The position numbers and the translations under genes are program-made. 11,782 bases of DNA. Origin: Legionellales bacterium (lineage in GTDB: Bacteria; Pseudomonadota; Gammaproteobacteria; PIVX01). Under the pieces are notes generated by a model, which ran no database searches, was not told the DNA's origin, and worked only from the letters and a program-made list of their open reading frames with translations. The stretch's first letter is position 1, and each line of letters starts with the position of its first letter. The stretch spans positions 1 to 11,782 of the forward strand of contig JABSQI010000029.1 of assembly GCA_013215905.1 (NCBI GenBank). Reading direction: 5' to 3'. Shown here one piece after another: positions 6,512-11,782 of this stretch.

Positions 6512-6997
6512 GTGTTTAATTGGAAAACAGAATTGTTAGTGGGTATTTTTGCTTTGATAGCATCTCTAGCATTGTTAATGCTAGCATACAAAGTAAGTAA
6601 TTTTTCTGGTTCTGAGTTAGGCGAGACTTATAACGTAACAGCTGAATTTGATAATGTAGGTGGATTAAAAGTTAGATCGCCAGTTTCTATTGGAGGAGTA
6701 AGGATAGGTGAGGTAGCAGATATTGCTCTTGATAAGTCTAGCTTTAAACCAGTTGTAACTATAAAGATAGACAAAAAATATGATAGTTTACCTAGTGATT
6801 CAGTAATTCGTATTTTAACATCAGGTTTGCTAGGTACCAATTACTTGAGTATTGAACCAGGATTTGCTGAAGATGAGTTGACTTACCTGAGAGAAGGATC
6901 TGAGTTTGAAGAGGTATATTCAGCGATCATTTTAGAAAATTTAATAGGAGAATTTTTATTTAACATAAATTCCAAAGATGATAAAAAGGATGATTAG
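6512..6997 (+). CDS. mlaD: MCE-domain phospholipid-binding protein MlaD
   Basis: MlaD is anchored in the inner membrane and forms the hexameric MCE ring through which lipids pass between MlaE and MlaC. The 161 residues show one N-terminal membrane helix (about 7-26) and an MCE domain (about 38-117) with FDNVGGLKVRSPVSIGGVRI and GLLGTNYLSIEPG. A C-terminal helix ILENLIGEFLFN (140-151) matches E. coli ALEDLIGQFLY-like sequence. It is shorter than E. coli MlaD (183) only because the low-complexity tail is reduced to NSKDDKKDD. Start GTG at the base after the mlaE stop, supported by AGGAG. The stop TAG shares its last base with the mlaC GTG. Confidence 0.95.
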   Translation: MFNWKTELLVGIFALIASLALLMLAYKVSNFSGSELGETYNVTAEFDNVGGLKVRSPVSIGGVRIGEVADIALDKSSFKPVVTIKIDKKYDSLPSDSVIRILTSGLLGTNYLSIEPGFAEDELTYLREGSEFEEVYSAIILENLIGEFLFNINSKDDKKDD

Positions 6998-7626
6998 TGA
7001 ATCTGCTATATTTCAGAAGATTATTTGAGTTACGTTTTTATTGCGGACTATTATTTATTCTGGTATCTAATGTATATGCTGGGAATATATCTACTTTAAC
7101 CTCAGCAGAGAAATTTATTAAAGAACTCTCAAATAGGTTGCTACAAGAACTTGATGCCAAAGAAGGAGAACTTAAGAATAATAATAAATTAGCTTATTCT
7201 ATTGCAGAAAAAATAGTCTTGCCATCAATAGACGTACTTGGGATGTCTAGAAGTGTTTTAGGCAGAAAAGTTTGGAATAATATGAATTCTAAACAGCGAG
7301 AAGAATTCACTTCTAATTTTACAAAATTAATAATGAAAACTTATTCTAGATCCCTAACTGGATATAATAAAGATAAAATAAAAACCTATCCTCTTAGAAA
7401 GCGTTATGAAGGTAAGAAAAAAGTTGTTATAAAAAGTTTACTGATTCGCTCACATGGGCAAAAAATTAAATTGAAATACCGGATGATTTTGAAGAATAAT
7501 AATTGGAAGATTTATGACTTTTCTGTGTCTGGTGTCAGTTTGCTGCGCAATTTTAGAACACAATTCGCCAGGGAATTATCAAATGGTTCTTTAGAAGAAC
7601 TTATTGATAAAATGAAGAAAAAATAA
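6997..7626 (+). CDS. mlaC: Periplasmic phospholipid carrier MlaC
   Basis: MlaC shuttles phospholipids across the periplasm between the outer-membrane MlaA complex and MlaFEDB. The 209 residues begin with a signal peptide: basic and hydrophobic LRFYCGLLFILVSNVYA, with probable cleavage after residue 28. The mature domain carries IVLPSIDVLGMSRSVLGRKVW (72-92), the helix RSVLG-W typical of MlaC/Ttg2D, and the late WKIYDFSVSGVSLLRNFR block (170-187) that lines the lipid pocket in the family. It starts with GTG (6997-6999), overlapping the mlaD stop by one base (TAGTG); AAAGGA lies six bases upstream. No partner MlaA gene is in the window. Confidence 0.94.
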   Translation: MNLLYFRRLFELRFYCGLLFILVSNVYAGNISTLTSAEKFIKELSNRLLQELDAKEGELKNNNKLAYSIAEKIVLPSIDVLGMSRSVLGRKVWNNMNSKQREEFTSNFTKLIMKTYSRSLTGYNKDKIKTYPLRKRYEGKKKVVIKSLLIRSHGQKIKLKYRMILKNNNWKIYDFSVSGVSLLRNFRTQFARELSNGSLEELIDKMKKK

Positions 7627-7630
7627 TATT

Positions 7631-7635
7631 GGGGA
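7631..7635 (+). promoter_or_regulatory. Ribosome binding site of mlaB
   Basis: GGGGA eight bases before ATG 7644. Because it overlaps an in-frame TTG at 7629, it argues for the ATG as the true start. Confidence 0.55.
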
Positions 7636-7643
7636 TTTTATAT

Positions 7644-7937
7644 ATGGCGCAGGTAAGTATCGTGAATGAAAATATAGAATTGTCAGGTGATATAAATTTT
7701 GGCAATGTCAGGAAAATTGAAGATGAATTATTAGAATTGTTACATAAGTGCAATAAATTTGTTAATATACAGCTTGGAAATGTTACTAGCTGTGATAGTG
7801 CGTTATTAGGATTAATAATGGTGTTGTTTAATTTTGCTAATAAAAAAAATGTTACTATAAATTTTAATGATGCTCCTGAACAGCTTATTTCAATGGCTGC
7901 GTTATCCAATTTAGATACCAGCTTAAAATTAAGATAA
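7644..7937 (+). CDS. mlaB: STAS-domain protein MlaB
   Basis: MlaB is the small cytoplasmic STAS subunit that binds MlaF and stabilises and activates the transporter. The product is 97 residues from ATG 7644, the usual length. Sequence similarity within this family is low, but the STAS pattern is visible: an early beta strand IELSGDINF, the second strand FVNIQLGNVTSCDSA with the conserved Asp-Ser (51-52) at the position of the phosphorylatable Ser/Thr of anti-sigma antagonists, and the helix LLGLIMVLFNFA. Position between mlaC and ibaG fixes the identity. An earlier in-frame TTG (7629) would add five residues but overlaps the ribosome binding site. The gene starts 17 bases after mlaC. Confidence 0.9.
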   Translation: MAQVSIVNENIELSGDINFGNVRKIEDELLELLHKCNKFVNIQLGNVTSCDSALLGLIMVLFNFANKKNVTINFNDAPEQLISMAALSNLDTSLKLR

Positions 7938-7958
7938 TTTTAAACTATTTAGGTAAAT

Positions 7959-9456
<1,498 letters not shown>

Positions 9457-9462
9457 TCTAAA

Positions 9463-10221
9463 TTGATAAATATTAATGAAATAGTAGAATATATAGAAAA
9501 ATATTTAGATGTACCTATTTTTAAAGATTATTGTCATAATGGCTTACAGGTTCAAGGAAAATCTACTATATCTAATGTAGTCACTGGAGTATCTGCAAAT
9601 TTTGAGCTATTGCAAAAAGCTGTAGAACTAAATGCTGATGCTGTAATAGTACATCATGGTCTTTTTTGGAATTCAGATAGTTATCAATTGATTGGTCCAA
9701 AATATAATAGGGTAAAAATATTAATAGAAAATGAAATAAATTTATTAGCTTATCATTTACCTTTGGATGCACATAAAGAAATTGGTAATAATAGCTCTCT
9801 AGGTAATTTACTTGGTGTTGAAAACGCTCGTCAGTATACTGTCTCTAATACTCCAGGAATTGTGTGGGCAGGGAATATTAACCCTATTTCAGGAATAGAT
9901 TTTTCACAAAAATTAAGCAATGTTCTCCATCAAGAGCCTATTCACATTGAGTCTAATCCTGATCGGGAGATTGTAAAGATAGCTTGGTGTACTGGAGCTG
10001 GACAAGATTTTTTAGAGCAGGCTGCTGCATTTGAAATAGATGCATTTATTACCGGAGAAATTTCAGAGAGGACAGTTCATCTAGCAAAAGAGTTAAATAT
10101 TGATTTTTTTGCGGCGGGGCATCATGCAACAGAAATTTTTGGGGTAAAAAATTTGGGGGAGCATTTATCTAGTAAATATAAGCTAAATCACACTTTCTGC
10201 AATATACCTAATCCTATTTAA
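9463..10221 (+). CDS. Nif3-like dinuclear metal center protein, YbgI type
   Basis: This is a member of the Nif3/DUF34 family, often named GTP cyclohydrolase 1 type 2 homologue; its physiological role is unsettled. The 252 residues align end to end with E. coli YbgI (247). Metal ligands are visible: His64-His65 in VIVHHGLFW, Asp102 in HLPLDAH, and His220/His221 with Glu224 in GHHATE. Other shared blocks are NGLQVQG (26-32), AWCTGAGQDF and DAFITGEISE. The start is TTG, six bases after murA; upstream there is only a weak GGA nine bases away and no ATG near the family N terminus. Placement behind murA suggests it is cotranscribed with the mla-murA block, unlike in E. coli. Its 3' end overlaps the convergent protease gene by 8 bases. 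Confidence 0.93.
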   Translation: MININEIVEYIEKYLDVPIFKDYCHNGLQVQGKSTISNVVTGVSANFELLQKAVELNADAVIVHHGLFWNSDSYQLIGPKYNRVKILIENEINLLAYHLPLDAHKEIGNNSSLGNLLGVENARQYTVSNTPGIVWAGNINPISGIDFSQKLSNVLHQEPIHIESNPDREIVKIAWCTGAGQDFLEQAAAFEIDAFITGEISERTVHLAKELNIDFFAAGHHATEIFGVKNLGEHLSSKYKLNHTFCNIPNPI

Positions 10222-11569
10222 CAGTTACGACATTTTCTTTTTTTAATATAGTATAAAATGTAGTTTGTTGCCTCAGTACTAGAACTAGTAACCCTTTAGT
10301 AGAATTATTGGCAACATTTTGTAGTTCTTTCATGTTCCTAGTAGGAATGAAATTTGCTTCTATGATTATATCCTCAGGCCGTAGTCCTGCCGAATAGGCT
10401 GGTGAGGTCTCAGTAATTTTTCTTAATCGTACCCCTTGTATCAGATCATGGACGGGCGAATACTCTGTAATATTTTGCATTTTGAGCCCAGAAAGATAAG
10501 CATATTTTACAGGGTTATTCTGTTTTAGTTCGGTGATTTTTACATCAAATGAAATAGGCTGCCTATCTCTGATAGCTGTTACTTTAACTGTGCTGCCAAT
10601 TCTCCTAATGGCAATCATATTTCTTACTTGGGAAGCATTTAGTATTTTCTCATTATCTATTGTTGTAATAATGTCTCCGCGCTTTAACCCAACTTTTTCG
10701 GCAGGGGAGTTTTTCTTAATTTGAGTTATTAGGGCTCCTTCTTGAAGTGGAATTTCAAACGCAGTGGATAGTTCTGGAGTAAAATCTTGGACAATGGTTC
10801 CAAGTGATGCTCTTTTAACTGAGCCATGTTTTATAATCTGAGCCATAATACTTTTAGCCATTTTAATAGGTATAGCGAAACTAACTCCAATATTTCCAGC
10901 TGGAGCCCCAGTTGGAACTAGTAAAGCGGTAGTGATTCCTATTAATTTTCCTTGCATATCTATTAGAGCGCCTCCAGAACTACCTGGATTGACAGCAGCA
11001 TCAAATTGGATGAAATCGTAATATCCTGCAGCGCTAGCTATTCTAGTACGGTTTAGTGCGCTTATTACTCCAAAAGTAACAGTTTGGTTACTGCCATTTG
11101 ATATCCCTAGATGAAAAGGATTTCCTATAGCTAAAATAAAGTCTCCTGGCTTTACTTGATCTGAATCTCCTATTTCTATTTTTGGTATTTTCTGAGGAGG
11201 GATTTTTATAACAGCAATATCTGTTGCTTTATCAAGACCAATTATTTTCGCTAGTATTTTATTATTATTGTGCAAAGCAACAAATATTTTTTTAGCATTT
11301 TGAACTATATGTGCGTTGGTAATTATGTATCCTTTAGGATCTATAATAACTCCACTACCATAACCTTTAAATTTTCTAGAAGGTATATTTATAGCTCCTT
11401 CTTCGCCACTGTTTGCTGTTAATGTAGGTATTTCACCGTGGGTGATAATATTAACGATAGATTTGTTAGTAGAATCAACAATAGGGGATAATGAATTTAG
11501 TGTAGGGATAGAGTGCGTTATGGTGCAATAACTTATAAATATTAAAAAATAAAAAAATTTGTTCCGCAT
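10214..11569 (-). CDS. DegQ/DegP-family (HtrA) periplasmic serine protease
   Basis: This is an HtrA protease/chaperone that degrades misfolded envelope proteins. The 451 residues comprise a signal peptide (about 1-20, MRNKFFYFLIFISYCTITHS), a trypsin-like domain and two PDZ domains (about 255-345 and 360-440). The triad is complete: His87 (TNAHIV), Asp117 (DKATDIAVIK) and Ser198 (NPGSSGGAL). Length and the short segment before the GYGSGVI strand fit DegQ better than DegP, but I do not assign a symbol. One oddity is a six-residue insertion (ISNGSN, 156-161) in the normally invariant GNPFGLGQTVTSG element next to the active site. The ATG has GGAG five bases upstream. Two PDZ domains argue against DegS, which has one. 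Confidence 0.93.
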   Translation of the reverse strand: MRNKFFYFLIFISYCTITHSIPTLNSLSPIVDSTNKSIVNIITHGEIPTLTANSGEEGAINIPSRKFKGYGSGVIIDPKGYIITNAHIVQNAKKIFVALHNNNKILAKIIGLDKATDIAVIKIPPQKIPKIEIGDSDQVKPGDFILAIGNPFHLGISNGSNQTVTFGVISALNRTRIASAAGYYDFIQFDAAVNPGSSGGALIDMQGKLIGITTALLVPTGAPAGNIGVSFAIPIKMAKSIMAQIIKHGSVKRASLGTIVQDFTPELSTAFEIPLQEGALITQIKKNSPAEKVGLKRGDIITTIDNEKILNASQVRNMIAIRRIGSTVKVTAIRDRQPISFDVKITELKQNNPVKYAYLSGLKMQNITEYSPVHDLIQGVRLRKITETSPAYSAGLRPEDIIIEANFIPTRNMKELQNVANNSTKGLLVLVLRQQTTFYTILKKENVVTVK

Positions 11570-11574
11570 AAAAA

Positions 11575-11598
11575 CTCCAATTCTCTTTACATATTATA
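11575..11598 (-). promoter_or_regulatory. -10 box and ribosome binding site of the HtrA protease gene
   Basis: On the minus strand a perfect TATAAT (11593-11598) precedes GGAG (11575-11578), which is five bases before the ATG. The spacing gives a leader of about 17 bases. No clear -35 box (TTGACA-like) is seen at 16-18 bases, and no RpoE-type consensus is evident. Confidence 0.4.
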
Positions 11599-11621
11599 GG
11601 AAAATATCAATAAAATCTATA

Positions 11622-11782
11622 ATGCAATATTTTGAACATTATTATGCTTTATTCATTACTGCATTAAATAAAGCAGAGGAACAAAAATATTTAAACCACT
11701 TATCCAAATTATTAAGTTTTAAATCCTTAAACCATGATGTATCTACATTTATAGTTTGTCTTATAAATGGGAATATAGCTAC
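11622..11782 (+). CDS. Start of an unidentified gene, cut by the window edge
   Basis: An open plus-strand frame begins MQYFEHYYALFITALNKAEE and continues for 53 codons to the window end without a stop, divergent from the protease gene. The helical pattern YALFITALNKAEEQKYLNHL followed by a second helix and FIVCLINGN loosely recalls the N terminus of ATP synthase delta subunits (YAxALFxxA...), but the resemblance is weak and the context gives no support. There is no Shine-Dalgarno, and the ATG overlaps a TATAAT (11618-11623), so a leaderless message or a later start is possible. It may also be chance. Confidence 0.4.
   Translation, partial: MQYFEHYYALFITALNKAEEQKYLNHLSKLLSFKSLNHDVSTFIVCLINGNIA

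Noticed and set aside
7629..7643. Earlier TTG start for mlaB
   Set aside because: It overlaps the GGGGA that is well spaced for ATG 7644, and the extra five residues match no family feature.
7601..7909. Minus-strand open frame opposite mlaB as a toxin or antitoxin
   Set aside because: It is antisense to mlaB within a conserved operon, with no recognisable motif or ribosome binding site.
10533..10724. Plus-strand open frame opposite the HtrA protease PDZ region
   Set aside because: It is antisense to a well-supported domain; its hydrophobic look is a by-product of the reverse-complemented codons.

Overview
The window is AT-rich bacterial DNA with tight gene packing in most places. Its core is the block mlaF-mlaE-mlaD-mlaC-mlaB-ibaG-murA, in the same order as in Escherichia coli and many other gammaproteobacteria. 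Together with the tsaD/plsY neighbourhood, a TyrP-type aromatic amino acid permease and a YbgI-type Nif3 protein, this points to a gammaproteobacterium. The strong AT bias, several non-ATG starts, a decayed gene and two amino acid/drug transporters would suit a host-associated lineage (Legionellales-, Francisella- or Rickettsiella-like), but the sequence does not prove the taxon.

Layout. Bases 1-447 (+) are the C-terminal part of tsaD. It converges on plsY (440-1027, -) with an 8-base tail overlap. A short divergent spacer with a perfect 8-base dyad leads to a TyrP/Mtr-family permease (1135-2307, +). Bases 2308-3565 are the least ordinary part. They hold a decayed (+) gene with a signal-peptide-like start (2420-2748), a (-) gene for an unrecognised small secreted protein (2774-3178), a short (-) relic frame (3323-3463) and two TTTGAT/ATCAAA dyads. 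The two relics share a 54-base segment at about 81 percent identity in inverted orientation, so the secreted-protein gene sits inside an imperfect inverted repeat. A Bcr/CflA-type MFS exporter follows (3566-4762, +).

From 4927 to 10221 all genes are on the + strand and nearly contiguous: the Mla phospholipid transport system (MlaF ATPase, MlaE permease, MlaD MCE protein, MlaC periplasmic carrier, MlaB STAS subunit), the BolA-family protein IbaG, MurA (first committed step of peptidoglycan synthesis) and a Nif3/YbgI protein. The block joins outer-membrane lipid asymmetry with cell wall precursor synthesis. The outer-membrane partner MlaA is not in the window. A DegQ/DegP-type periplasmic serine protease (10214-11569, -) converges on the Nif3 gene with another 8-base tail overlap. 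The window ends inside an open (+) frame starting at 11622 whose identity is uncertain.

I see no CRISPR array, tRNA, rRNA, transposase, phage gene or convincing new multi-gene system. The best candidates for a second look are the inverted relic pair around the secreted-protein gene and the paired dyads in front of the MFS gene.
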